Assembly (NCBI RefSeq): GCF_039535095.1 | Contig: NZ_BAAAWN010000001.1 | Coordinates: forward strand, 5,187,251-5,251,250 | Origin: Arthrobacter ramosus | GTDB taxonomy: Bacteria > Actinomycetota > Actinomycetes > Actinomycetales > Micrococcaceae | Reading direction: 5' to 3' | DNA length: 64,000 nucleotides | Part shown: one piece after another, positions 38,308 to 52,297 of the stretch | Numbering within the stretch: the stretch's first letter is position 1 | How the letters are laid out: every line of letters starts with the position of its first letter | Notes under the pieces: generated by a model | What the model saw: the letters and a program-made list of their open reading frames with translations, nothing else | The model's database searches: none | What the model was told of the DNA's origin: nothing | Made by a program: the position numbers and the translations under genes

Positions 38308-39773
38308 CAGTCAAACCTTTCGTAGTGGAGTTGTTCCTCCCGCACGCCGGACGCTTTTGCCTCAGCCAGCACTAGGCGGGCCCAAGCTGACGGGCCGCAG
38401 ATGTAGACATCCGCGTCGGTGATGTCCGGTACGAAGTCCCGCAGCCGCGAGGTGCCGGCAGAAGCGGGCAGCCAGGCGCTTTGAGTATTCGCGGAGCGTG
38501 GGCCGGTCAGATGGAAGAGCGTGGCGCCCCGCTTCCGGCACAATTCCAGGATCTCGTCGCCTAGGAACAGCTCTTCCGTGCTGCTGCAGCGCAACAGCAC
38601 GGTCGCCTGGCCGGGCGCGAACGGCGTCGATTCCAGGAGCGCACGGAGGGGGGTGATCCCGATTCCAGCCCCGATCATCACGACGTGTTCCCGGCTTCGG
38701 GCTGCTGTGCTGAAGACCCCGTACGGACCTTCGATGGCTACTTTCGTTCCCGGTTTGAGGGAGGCGAGGCGGGCCGATCCGGCCCCCAGATTCCGGACGG
38801 TGATCCGCAAGGTGGGCTGCCGCGATGATTTCCCGACCTGTGGTTCCGCCGACAGGCTGAACGGATGCGCTTGCCACCACATGCCGGGAGCGAGGAAGCG
38901 CCACACGAAGAACCGGCCGCCGTTTCCCGACAATTCGTTCAACCGCAGGCCGCTCATTTCGATGCTGAAGACGCCGGGCACAAGGGGCACCACCCGCCGC
39001 ACGGTCAGCTGATGGCGGTAGGTGGCTATCACCGGCCGGGCAATACGGAACCAAGCCAGCGCCGAGCCTGTTCCGATGTAGAGCAACAGCCAGTACCAGC
39101 GCTGCCAAGTGCCTTCGGCGAACAAGCCGCCCACACTGAACTGGTGCGGAAGGGCTACTGCTACGGCCAAATACGTGAGCAGGTGGACGAAGTACCAGAA
39201 TTCGTAGGGAAAGCGGTGCCGAACAGCCACAAGCGAGGTGACCACCACGGCAATGAACAGAGCCATGGATACGAACGCCAGCCACATATCGGGTACCAGG
39301 GTCCAGAGTGCGACGGCCTCGCTCACGGGGTTCAGTCCTTCGGCCATGCCGTAGCCGGTTGCCAGGAGAAGTCCGTGTGCCAGCAACAGGTAGAGCGCCG
39401 GTTTGCCTAGCTTCCGGTGGAACTCCAACGCCCTGTCATGCCCGACCGCTCCGTCCACGAACGGCAGGCGTGCCGCGAGGAGAAGCATCAGGAAGACCAG
39501 ATCCATGCCGGCAAGCCCGGCCAGGATCCCGACGGCGGTGACCGCCTGGGTGAGGTTCCCGACGGACGACATCCCGCCGTCGGCGAGCCACAAAGCCAAC
39601 GCCGCTGCGAGGGAAGCCCACAGCGCAACCGTGAGCATGTCCGTCCGGAACATGCGTCGGCGGTGCTGCGCAGCGAACCTTCCCCTGGTGGGATTGCGCC
39701 GCGCGGGCACTGGAGGCTGACCCGGGGACGTACCCACACGTTGGCCTGGGGAGGCGAGGAGTTGTGACTTCAT
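38304..39773 (-). CDS. Membrane ferric reductase-like / ferredoxin-NAD(P) reductase
   Basis: A 489-residue fusion. The N-terminal half (about 40-250) has six or so helices with His residues in the ferric-reductase-like layout (FHRKLGKPALYLLLAHG and FVHLLTYLAVAVALPHQF), where b-type haem is expected. The C-terminal half (about 260-489) has a FAD-binding domain (MWWQAHPFSLSAEP) and NAD-binding motifs (VMIGAGIGITPLRALLES and YICGPSAWARLVL). It would pass electrons from cytoplasmic NAD(P)H across the membrane to the FMN protein encoded next. First gene of the three-gene operon. Confidence 0.85.
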   Translation of the reverse strand: MKSQLLASPGQRVGTSPGQPPVPARRNPTRGRFAAQHRRRMFRTDMLTVALWASLAAALALWLADGGMSSVGNLTQAVTAVGILAGLAGMDLVFLMLLLAARLPFVDGAVGHDRALEFHRKLGKPALYLLLAHGLLLATGYGMAEGLNPVSEAVALWTLVPDMWLAFVSMALFIAVVVTSLVAVRHRFPYEFWYFVHLLTYLAVAVALPHQFSVGGLFAEGTWQRWYWLLLYIGTGSALAWFRIARPVIATYRHQLTVRRVVPLVPGVFSIEMSGLRLNELSGNGGRFFVWRFLAPGMWWQAHPFSLSAEPQVGKSSRQPTLRITVRNLGAGSARLASLKPGTKVAIEGPYGVFSTAARSREHVVMIGAGIGITPLRALLESTPFAPGQATVLLRCSSTEELFLGDEILELCRKRGATLFHLTGPRSANTQSAWLPASAGTSRLRDFVPDITDADVYICGPSAWARLVLAEAKASGVREEQLHYERFDW

Positions 39774-40202
39774 GTCTCAAGATTGAACTCTCAACCTTTC
39801 GTTCTCCTGTGAAGGGCCTAGCCCCCTCTTATGAGTTGGGCGAGTTGGTTCTTATACACCCGATTGGTCTTAATTTCCCCCAGCCCCTAGACTTATTAGG
39901 CGCTAGGTGGCGCGGAGCGTGTGCAATTGCTCCGGTTGGCGGTGACTGTTGGTAACAACGGGATATCCGCGGGCCGGTAGTTAGGGGCTCAAGTTGCGTG
40001 CATTCCAGTATTCGCCCAGTATTCCGGCTTGTTGTCCGGACCCACTACCTTCGCCGCAGCGGTGATCATTGGCTGGTTTCAGTCGAGGGATCCAGCCTGC
40101 GGGAACTACCGAAAACGGTGTGGACTGGTTGCGGACGTCGCCTATTGCACGGGAAGCAGGAACTCTGCTGGCCGTTTCATTTTATTTTTTAGGAGAGTCG
40201 TC
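39774..40202. other. Gene-free gap before rpmB
   Basis: A 429-base stretch between divergent transcription units. It has an AT-rich part near 39785-39900 suited to promoters for the reductase operon and for rpmB. I see no gene, tRNA, or clear zinc-uptake-regulator box. The last bases before rpmB are T-rich, followed by TAGGAGAG as the ribosome binding site. Confidence 0.5.
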
Positions 40203-40439
40203 ATGGCAGCAAACTGCCAGGTGACCGGAGCCGAGCCGGGCTTTGGACACAGCATTTCGCACTCGCACCGTCGCAACAAGCGTCGGTTCGACCCCAACAT
40301 CCAGAAGAAGCGCTACTGGGTTCCGTCCCTGCGCCGTAATGTCACGCTGACCCTGTCGGCCAAGGGCATCAAGACCATCGACGTTCGCGGCATCGACGCA
40401 GTCGTCGCCGAAGTTCTGGCTCGTGGGGTGAAGCTCTAG
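40203..40439 (+). CDS. rpmB: 50S ribosomal protein L28 (zinc-independent form)
   Basis: A 78-residue L28. [20 protein letters not shown] is the family hallmark. Only one Cys is present (C-Q-V-T), so the zinc-binding C-x-x-C pairs of the zinc form are absent. A TAGGAGAG site precedes the ATG. It begins the rpmB-rpmG-rpsN operon. Confidence 0.93.
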   Translation: MAANCQVTGAEPGFGHSISHSHRRNKRRFDPNIQKKRYWVPSLRRNVTLTLSAKGIKTIDVRGIDAVVAEVLARGVKL

Positions 40440-40606
40440 TGGCAAAAGACAAGGACGTACGTCCGATCATCAAGCTGAAGTCGACTGCGGGAACCGGTTA
40501 CACCTACGTAACCCGCAAGAACCGTCGTAACGACCCGGACCGTCTGGTCCTGAAGAAGTACGACCCCAAGATCCGCCAGCACGTCGAATTCCGAGAGGAG
40601 CGCTAA
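40439..40606 (+). CDS. rpmG: 50S ribosomal protein L33 (zinc-independent form)
   Basis: A 55-residue L33 with [19 protein letters not shown], the family's core. No Cys is present, so it is the zinc-free form. It starts with GTG 40439, whose first base is the last base of the rpmB stop (TAGTG), so the two are coupled. Confidence 0.92.
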   Translation: MAKDKDVRPIIKLKSTAGTGYTYVTRKNRRNDPDRLVLKKYDPKIRQHVEFREER

Positions 40607-40608
40607 AC

Positions 40609-40914
40609 ATGGCTAAGAAGTCCAAGATTGCTCGCAACGAGCAGCGCAAGGTCATCGTTGAGCGTTACGCTGCCAAGCGTCTCGAACTGAAGAAGACCCT
40701 GGTTGACATCAACGCGACTGACGAAGCACGCGAAGAAGCTCGCCTCGGCCTGCAGAAGCTGCCCCGCAACGCCTCCCCGATCCGTCTGCGTAACCGCGAC
40801 ATCATCGACGGCCGCCCGCGCGGTACCTTCCAGAAGTTCGGTATCTCCCGTGTTCGCTTCCGCGACATGGCTCACCGTGGTGAGCTCCCGGGCATCACCA
40901 AGTCTTCCTGGTAA
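40609..40914 (+). CDS. rpsN: 30S ribosomal protein S14 (long, zinc-independent form)
   Basis: A 101-residue S14. The C-terminal [20 protein letters not shown] block identifies it. It has no Cys, so it is the long zinc-free form. It follows rpmG after two bases and ends the operon at a strong terminator. Confidence 0.93.
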   Translation: MAKKSKIARNEQRKVIVERYAAKRLELKKTLVDINATDEAREEARLGLQKLPRNASPIRLRNRDIIDGRPRGTFQKFGISRVRFRDMAHRGELPGITKSSW

Positions 40915-40929
40915 TCCAGAAGCACTAGG

Positions 40930-40959
40930 AGGGCCGGCAACCGTTTGGTTGCCGGCCCT
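40930..40959 (+). terminator. Terminator of rpmB-rpmG-rpsN
   Basis: AGGGCCGGCAACC (40930-40942) pairs with GGTTGCCGGCCCT (40947-40959) around GTTT, then TCTTGCGTTT follows. A perfect 13-bp stem placed 16 bases after the rpsN stop. Confidence 0.85.
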
Positions 40960-41127
40960 TCTTGCGTTTAAGGCGCCCGTTTCCGGGTTTTGATGCGGAG
41001 GGTCTCCGGCTTTGCGATTAAGTGGTGCAGCACACAGTGCCGAATTACGACGCCGGTGGCTTCTTTTTGCGCGCAACCGGCTGTTTTGTCCCGGATTACC
41101 GCGGTTCTTGGTCGCCTGAGGGGTGAT

Positions 41128-41156
41128 TTGCGTGGGGTCTTGTGGGTGTGTAAAGT
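41128..41156 (+). promoter_or_regulatory. rRNA operon promoter
   Basis: TTGCGT (41128-41133), 17 bases, then TAAAGT (41151-41156): a typical actinobacterial rRNA promoter about 425 bases before 16S. The leader continues to 41582 and is GC- and T-rich without coding potential. Confidence 0.6.
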
Positions 41157-41397
41157 AGTTCGAGTCGCCGCCGCTGATGCGGAAAAATTGCGACAGACTC
41201 CCTTCCAAATGGAAACCAAATTCTTGGTTCGCTTTTGTGCGTTCCGGTGCGGTTTCCGGGGGTCTCGGATGGTGTTTTGTCCGGCGCGGTTCCCGGTTCG
41301 GGAGTTGTGCGGAGAGGGCGGGTCTGGTAAGTTTGGGAAGTTGCTCCGGAGCGATCCTGGACCCTGTTGTGGGTGTGGGTGGTGCCGGGTGTGTCTG

Positions 41398-41418
41398 TTG
41401 TTTGAGAACTCAATAGTG
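41398..41418 (+). promoter_or_regulatory. BoxA-like antitermination site in the rRNA leader
   Basis: The stretch TTGTTTGAGAACTCAATAGT is a Box-A-like element. A copy with TTGTTTGAGAACTACATAGT is at 43498-43518 in the 16S-23S spacer. Such repeats recruit the antitermination complex. Confidence 0.6.
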
Positions 41419-41582
41419 TGCCAAGTTTGTTGATACCGATTTGTTTTTATGAATTGGTTGTTTTGGCTGGTTCTGTGTCGCTTCGGTGGTGCGGGGCTGG
41501 TTTTTTACAGCTGGTTTCAAATTTTGTGCAGCTCTTCCGTCGTTATTTCCGGTGGTTGTGGTTGTGTCTGTTTTTGTTTTAC

Positions 41583-46830
<5,248 letters not shown>

Positions 46831-47015
46831 CCACACAAACACGATCACTGCTTGCGTCCACTATGTGGTTCCCGAACAACAACCCGCCACCGGTTTGTTG
46901 CTCCAGGAACCGAACAACTGAATAACAACACCACCGAACCCCTCAAACGGGTTTGGACAAGTTGTAACCACCAGTCTTCCCGCCCCGCACCCCGTGCGGC
47001 GGACCGGGTAACAGG

Positions 47016-47133
47016 GTTACGGCGGTCATAGCGTGGGGGAAACGCCCGGTCCCATTCCGAACCCGGAAGCTAAGACCCACAGCGCCGATGGTACTGCACC
47101 CGGGAGGGTGTGGGAGAGTAGGACACCGCCGGA
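47016..47133 (+). rRNA. rrf: 5S ribosomal RNA
   Basis: Begins at GTTACGGCGGTCATAGCG, has CCCATTCCGAACCCGGAAGC, and ends by GGACACCGCCGGAC. Length about 118. Ends estimated from the pairing of the terminal stem. Confidence 0.92.
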
Positions 47134-47147
47134 CAACCATTAACGGT

Positions 47148-47176
47148 CAGGCCCCGACACCACGTGTCGGGGCCTG
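47148..47176 (+). terminator. Terminator of the rRNA operon
   Basis: CAGGCCCCGACAC (47148-47160) pairs with GTGTCGGGGCCTG (47164-47176) around CAC, 15 bases after 5S. A perfect 13-bp stem. Confidence 0.8.
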
Positions 47177-47224
47177 CACCCATTTAACACCCCAACCCCA
47201 GGCCAGGGACCCGGCCTCACGGGC

Positions 47225-47346
47225 AAACCCCGGCTCACGTATGTGCCGGAAAACCCAAACCCCGGCTCACCCATGAGCCGGAAAACCCAAACCCCGGCTC
47301 ACGTATGACCCGGAAATCCCAAACCCCGGCTCACCCATGAGCCGGG
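47225..47346. repeat. Four tandem 32-bp units (GCTCAC orientation)
   Basis: Units start at 47225, 47257, 47289 and 47321, each exactly 32 bases apart, and begin AAACCCCGGCTCAC. The units are near-identical along their full length and contain the stem CCGGCTCA/TGAGCCGG. They are the reverse orientation of the next array and share its period. Confidence 0.85.
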
Positions 47347-47378
47347 CCGGCCAGTGCCCCCACCCGCCCTCAGCGGAA

Positions 47379-47551
47379 GTGAGCGGGCGTCGGGCCGGGA
47401 CCGGTTGTATGTGAGCGGGCGTCGGGCCGGGACCGGTTGTATGTGAGCCGGCGTCCCGCCGGAACCCCCTATACGTGAGCGGGCGTCCGGTCAGGACCCG
47501 GCATATGTGAGCGGGCGTCCGCCCAGAACCCCCTATAAGTGAGCGAGGATC
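47379..47551. repeat. Six tandem 32-bp units (GTGAGCGGGCGT orientation)
   Basis: Units start at 47379, 47411, 47443, 47475, 47507 and 47539, each 32 bases apart. They begin GTGAGCGGGCGTC (the sixth is degenerate) and end in a TAT/TAA triplet. The same core and period occur at 31.6 and 32.6 kb. The array lies between the 5S terminator and hup. No promoter or gene is seen within it. Confidence 0.85.
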
Positions 47552-47742
47552 GAGGGTCGGGGAGTTCGCCCGCGGCGGAATTGAGCCCCAAAAGCGCCCG
47601 AAATAGGGTGAATTTGGTCAAAAAAGCGCGGAAACACGCGGAATTTGCTGGCTGCGTCCTCCCAAGCTGGTAAGTTTTCGAACAGTGGCTCGCACGCATG
47701 CCGTGTGTGAGCTCCAAAATCGTAAAGTCCAGGAGGACACAA

Positions 47743-48027
47743 ATGGCTAAGAACCGTAGCGAACTGGTTTCCGAGGTAGCTGGCAAGGCTGGCACCAGCC
47801 AGGCTGCAGTCAACTCCGTGCTCGATGCCCTGTTCGAAGTTTTCGAGACTTCCGTCGCCGCTGGCGAGAAGATCACCATTCCGGGCTGGCTCGCCATCGA
47901 GCGCACCGACCGCGCAGCCCGCACGGGCCGCAACCCGCAGACCGGCGAGACCATCCAGATCGCCGCTGGCCACAGCGTCAAGCTGACCGCCGGCTCCAAG
48001 CTGAAGGCAGCTGTCGCCAAGAAGTAA
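47743..48027 (+). CDS. hup: HU-family DNA-binding protein
   Basis: A 94-residue HU protein: the helical dimer part KNRSELVSEVAGKAGTSQAA is followed by the saddle and the DNA-binding arm (around ERTDRAARTGRNPQTGETIQ). It lacks the long Lys/Ala tail of mycobacterial HupB. ATG 47743 follows AGGAGGAC. It compacts DNA as a dimer. A terminator follows. Confidence 0.93.
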   Translation: MAKNRSELVSEVAGKAGTSQAAVNSVLDALFEVFETSVAAGEKITIPGWLAIERTDRAARTGRNPQTGETIQIAAGHSVKLTAGSKLKAAVAKK

Positions 48028-48048
48028 GACACTTCGGCGAACGCCCTG

Positions 48049-48078
48049 AAAGGCGGCAACCTGCGGGTTGCCGCCTTT
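48049..48078 (+). terminator. Terminator of hup
   Basis: AAAGGCGGCAACC (48049-48061) pairs with GGTTGCCGCCTTT (48066-48078) around TGCG, followed by CTGCTTT. Classic intrinsic terminator. Confidence 0.85.
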
Positions 48079-48132
48079 CTGCTTTAATCCGCTCGATTCG
48101 CCGCGCCGCCGACGTTAGCGGACAATGGATAG

Positions 48133-50298
48133 GTGCCATCAGCCAAATCTCCCGCCACTGCCCCTTCGCCCGCTTCCAAGCCGGGAACCAAGGCAGGCGC
48201 TTCCGTGGAAGGGATCTCCTTGCCGTGGCAGCTGGCGGGCTTCGCTGCGCTCTTCCTGGCTCTCGCGGGTGCTCTGATCTTCTCCGGCGCCTCGGCCGCG
48301 CGGCAGGTCTCTGATCCAGGCGCCTTGGTCCGCTGGGGGCTGCCCGTCGCCAAAGCCATTCACAACGTGTCCTTGGCGACTGTGATCGGCGGGCTGATCT
48401 TCGCCGTCATTATCCTTCCCAAGCACACCTCCCGATCCAGGGGCGACGATGCCCCTGAACACCCCGCGTTCACCCGTGCTTTGGCCGTAGCGGCAGCAGC
48501 AGGCGCCGTCTGGACGCTCTCCGCTGTCGCGGTCCTTGTGCTGACCTACGCGGATGTGGCCGGGCAGAGCCTCTCCGGGGACGCGCAGTTCACTGCTTCG
48601 CTCGTCTACTTCATGACGGACATCCAGACGGGCCAGGCGTGGCTCGCGGTGACGATCATCGCGGCGATTGTCACGACGGCGCTGTTCGGCGTCCGCTCGT
48701 TGGCGGGCCTGGCGCTGACGCTTGTCTTGGCCTTCGGCGGACTGGTGCCGAGCGCACTGATCGGCCACTCCGCGAGTTCCAGCGACCATGAGGGCGCCAT
48801 CAATTCGCTTGGCCTTCACTTGGTGGGCGTATCCACCTGGGTGGGCGGCATCATCATGCTTGCTGTCCTCTCGAGCCTCCTGCGGGGTTCCAAGGCAACA
48901 GGCACCAAGGACATTACCGAGCAGACGCTCCGCCGGTTCTCCGCTTTGGCAGGCTTTGCCTTCGTGCTGGTCTTCGCCTCGGGGGTCGTCAACGCGAGTA
49001 TTCGTGTCACCAGCTTTTCGGCCTTGGTCGGCACCCCCTATGGGCAGATCATCCTGGCGAAGGCGTTGGCCACTGTTGTCCTCGGCGGCATTGGTTTCAT
49101 GCATCGCCAGTGGGTGATCCCCCAGCTGGGCCGCAAGTCCATGACAACGCGTCGCGTGCTGTGGCAGCTGGTGTTGGTTGAACTTCTGGTGATGGGCGCG
49201 ACGTCGGGACTCGCCGTCGCGCTGGCTAGTTCGGCACCGCCGCTGCCCACCACTTACGCGCCCGACGCTTCGCCGGCATTTATCCTGTCCGGTTACGAGC
49301 TGCCGCCCGAGCTGACGCCCGCGCGCTGGCTGACTGAGTGGCGCTTCGACTGGCTTTGGGTGGCTGTGGCCCTTTTCGGCGCGGCGAGCTACATCCTTGG
49401 CGTGGTCAAGGTCCGCCGCCGCGGTGACTCCTGGTCATGGTTCCGCGCCGTGAACTGGATGATCGGCCTGATAGTCCTGACGTACATCACGTCCGGACCG
49501 CCGTCGGTCTATGGTCGCGTACTGTTCTCCGCGCACATGGTGGACCACATGGCGTTGACGATGGTGGCCCCGCTGTTCCTTGTCCTGGGTTCTCCCGTCA
49601 CGTTGGCGCTGCGGGCACTGCCGTCGCGCGGCGAGGGATCGCGCGGGGACGGCTCACGTGGTCTTCGTGAGTGGATTCTGGTGTTTGTGCATTCGAAGTT
49701 CTCCCAGGTGGTGACCCACCCGCTGTTTGCCGCCGCGAACTTTGCCGGTTCGATCGTCCTGTTCTACTTCTCGGACGCGTTCGGCTGGGCGATGCGTGAG
49801 CACGTCGGCCATGAACTGATGAACCTGCACTTCTTGCTGACCGGCTACATCTTTGTCCTCACCATGATCGGCACCGACCCGCTGCCCCGACGGGCGCCTT
49901 ACCCCATGCGGTTGCTCCTCTTGCTCGCCACGATGGGCTTCCACGCGTTCTTCGGCGTGTCCATCATGGGAGGCACCGGGCTGCTTGCTGCCGATTACTT
50001 CGGCAACCTCGGCCGGACTTGGGGGCAATCGGCTTTGCTGGACCAGCAGACAGGCGGCGCCGTGGCCTGGGGAATCGGCGAAGTCCCCACCTTGCTGGTG
50101 GCGATCGGCGTCGCGGTCATGTGGTCGCGTTCGGACGCGCGGGAGACCAAACGCACCGACCGGGCGGCCGACAGGAATAACGACGCCGACCTTAATGCTT
50201 ACAACGATATGTTTGCGCGGCTTGCAGACCGCGATGCGAAACTGACTGATCGGGATTTCAAGCAGCCCGAAAGCAAGACCAACCTGGAAGGACGCTGA
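48133..50298 (+). CDS. CopD-CtaG fusion: copper resistance / cytochrome oxidase assembly protein
   Basis: A 721-residue membrane protein with two domains and about 15 helices. The first (about 70-350) is CopD-like, including LHLVGVSTWVGGIIMLAVLS. The second (about 390-650) is CtaG/Caa3-type, with FSAHMVDHMALTMVAPLFLV, HELMNLHFLLTGYIF and MGFHAFFGVSIM, whose His and Met residues suit copper. It likely supplies copper to cytochrome c oxidase. The start GTG 48133 lacks a clear ribosome binding site. It overlaps the next gene by one base (TGATG). Confidence 0.87.
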   Translation: MPSAKSPATAPSPASKPGTKAGASVEGISLPWQLAGFAALFLALAGALIFSGASAARQVSDPGALVRWGLPVAKAIHNVSLATVIGGLIFAVIILPKHTSRSRGDDAPEHPAFTRALAVAAAAGAVWTLSAVAVLVLTYADVAGQSLSGDAQFTASLVYFMTDIQTGQAWLAVTIIAAIVTTALFGVRSLAGLALTLVLAFGGLVPSALIGHSASSSDHEGAINSLGLHLVGVSTWVGGIIMLAVLSSLLRGSKATGTKDITEQTLRRFSALAGFAFVLVFASGVVNASIRVTSFSALVGTPYGQIILAKALATVVLGGIGFMHRQWVIPQLGRKSMTTRRVLWQLVLVELLVMGATSGLAVALASSAPPLPTTYAPDASPAFILSGYELPPELTPARWLTEWRFDWLWVAVALFGAASYILGVVKVRRRGDSWSWFRAVNWMIGLIVLTYITSGPPSVYGRVLFSAHMVDHMALTMVAPLFLVLGSPVTLALRALPSRGEGSRGDGSRGLREWILVFVHSKFSQVVTHPLFAAANFAGSIVLFYFSDAFGWAMREHVGHELMNLHFLLTGYIFVLTMIGTDPLPRRAPYPMRLLLLLATMGFHAFFGVSIMGGTGLLAADYFGNLGRTWGQSALLDQQTGGAVAWGIGEVPTLLVAIGVAVMWSRSDARETKRTDRAADRNNDADLNAYNDMFARLADRDAKLTDRDFKQPESKTNLEGR

Positions 50299-52271
50299 TG
50301 AGCGAATCCGTACGCACCCAACTGCGTGTCCGCGCCTCTGAACTGGTGGGCCGTGGCTGGCTCAACACGGGCGGGAAGTCCCTGGACCTGGAAGCCCTGC
50401 GCGGCAAGATCGTGCTGCTCGACTTCTGGACGTTCTGCTGCATCAACTGCCTGCATGTCCTCGATGAGTTGCGCCCGCTCGAGGAAAAGTACTCCGATGT
50501 CCTGGTGACGGTCGGCGTGCACTCTCCCAAGTTCGAACACGAAGCCGATCCCGTGGCCCTCGCGTCCGCCGTGGAGCGCTACGAAATCCACCACCCCGTC
50601 CTGGACGACCCAGAGCTCGCCACGTGGAAGGCCTACACGGCCCGCGCCTGGCCGACGCTGGTGGTGGTTGATCCCGAGGGCTACATCGTGGCGCACCTGT
50701 CCGGTGAGGGCCACGCAGACGGCCTCGCCGTGCTTCTTGAAGAGCTGGTTGCCGAGCACGAAGCCAAGGGGACCCTCCACCGCGGTGACGGCCCCTACGT
50801 GGCTCCCGTCCCGACGTCGGGCACCCTGCGCTTCCCCGGCAAGGCGACCCAGCTGGACAACGGCAACTACCTTGTGGTGGATTCGGGCCACCACCGTTTG
50901 GTGGAACTTCGTCCAGACCTTGAGACCGTGGAGCGCGTCATCGGTTCCGGAACGAAGGGTTACCTGGACGGCGCGGCGGAAATTGCCCAGTTCAACGAGC
51001 CGCAGGGCGTGGCGGTGCTCCCGTCGTCGCTGGCCTGGCAGCTCGGGTACGAAGCAGTTGTCGCGGACACCGTGAACCACCGCCTCCGCGGCGTCACGCT
51101 CAGCTCCGGTTATGTGCAAACAGTTGCCGGCAACGGCGTGCAGCGCCTGCTCGACGCCGGCCCTGCCCGGGTGACGGAAAGCGGTGCCGGCGTTTGGGCT
51201 GAACACCACGACGCCGGTCCGGCTGACTTCGCGGCCGACGCCCTCGACGTCGGGGTACTGGGTGTCGGGACCGGGGTCTCTCTGTCCTCGCCGTGGGACG
51301 TGGTGTGGAGCGAGAAGCTGCAGCTTGTTGTCATCGCGATGGCCGGCACGCACCAGATCTTTGCCTTCGAGCCTCTTAGCGGCGAGGTCTCCATCCTGGC
51401 CGGCTCGGGCCTTGAAGGTTTGCTTGACGGAGCTGCCGAGGAAGCCTGGTTCGCCCAACCTTCCGGCCTGGCCGTGGATGCGGAAGACAACATCTGGGTG
51501 GCCGACTCCGAGACCTCGGCATTGCGCCGCCTGGTCCTTGGCGAAACCGGCGTGACCGTTGAGTCGGCAGTGGGCAAGGGCCTGTTCGATTTCGGCTTCC
51601 GGGACGGTGAGGCCACCGCGGCTCGCCTGCAGCATCCCCTGGGTGTCACAGTGCTCCCCGATGGCTCCGTCGCCATCGCAGACACCTACAACGGTGCCGT
51701 GCGGCGCTACGACCCCGCGACTAAGACGGTTTCCACCCTGGCGCGGGGGCTCGCCGAGCCGAGCGACGTCGTCGTGGTCTACCCGGAAGGCGGCGAACCG
51801 CTGCTGGTGGTGGTCGAATCCAACAAGCACCAACTGGTCCTGGTTCCCATCCCCAAGGAAGCCCAGCAGGTGGACGAGGGAGCATCCCAGACGCAGCGGC
51901 CAAAGAGTCCCGTGGCGCCGGGGAACCTGGAGCTCACCGTGCGCTTCACGGCCCCGACCGGCCAGAAGCTCGACGACCGCTGGGGCGACCCTACTCAGCT
52001 GAAGATTTCGTCGACCCCGCCCGAACTGCTGCTTTCCGGCGGTGGCACGTCCGTGGGGCTGCTGCGGACCCTCGAGCTGTCTGCCGACGTGCCTGAGGGG
52101 ATCCTCCACATCACTGCCCGCGCGGCTGCCTGCGATGGCCCGGAGACCGAGGACGGCGAAATCCCCGATCACGCGGCGTGCCACCTCTACCAGCAGGACT
52201 GGGGCATCCCCGTGGTCCTGCAGGCCGACGGCGACTCCGAGCTGGTGCTTGACCTGCGCGGGATGGACTAG
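50298..52271 (+). CDS. Thioredoxin-like / NHL-repeat protein (NHLRC2-like)
   Basis: A 657-residue protein. Residues 15-160 form a thioredoxin fold with DFWTFCCINCLHVLDEL (active site Cys48-x-x-Cys51, plus Cys47). From about 175 a six-bladed NHL beta-propeller follows (TQLDNGNYLVVDSGHHRLVE, FNEPQGVAVL, FAQPSGLAVD, LQHPLGVTVL). A C-terminal beta domain is at about 545-657. This layout equals NHLRC2. No signal peptide is seen. The one-base overlap with the CopD-CtaG gene suggests a related task, perhaps redox handling of copper sites; that is inferred. Confidence 0.86.
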   Translation: MSESVRTQLRVRASELVGRGWLNTGGKSLDLEALRGKIVLLDFWTFCCINCLHVLDELRPLEEKYSDVLVTVGVHSPKFEHEADPVALASAVERYEIHHPVLDDPELATWKAYTARAWPTLVVVDPEGYIVAHLSGEGHADGLAVLLEELVAEHEAKGTLHRGDGPYVAPVPTSGTLRFPGKATQLDNGNYLVVDSGHHRLVELRPDLETVERVIGSGTKGYLDGAAEIAQFNEPQGVAVLPSSLAWQLGYEAVVADTVNHRLRGVTLSSGYVQTVAGNGVQRLLDAGPARVTESGAGVWAEHHDAGPADFAADALDVGVLGVGTGVSLSSPWDVVWSEKLQLVVIAMAGTHQIFAFEPLSGEVSILAGSGLEGLLDGAAEEAWFAQPSGLAVDAEDNIWVADSETSALRRLVLGETGVTVESAVGKGLFDFGFRDGEATAARLQHPLGVTVLPDGSVAIADTYNGAVRRYDPATKTVSTLARGLAEPSDVVVVYPEGGEPLLVVVESNKHQLVLVPIPKEAQQVDEGASQTQRPKSPVAPGNLELTVRFTAPTGQKLDDRWGDPTQLKISSTPPELLLSGGGTSVGLLRTLELSADVPEGILHITARAAACDGPETEDGEIPDHAACHLYQQDWGIPVVLQADGDSELVLDLRGMD

Positions 52272-52297
52272 GCAGGGGCCGTTAACAGAGGCACAGC

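Noticed and set aside
39774..40202. Zur box upstream of rpmB
   Set aside because: No palindrome close to the known actinobacterial Zur consensus could be seen.
47225..47551. CRISPR array
   Set aside because: The 32-base units are similar over their whole length with no unique spacers, and no cas genes are near.
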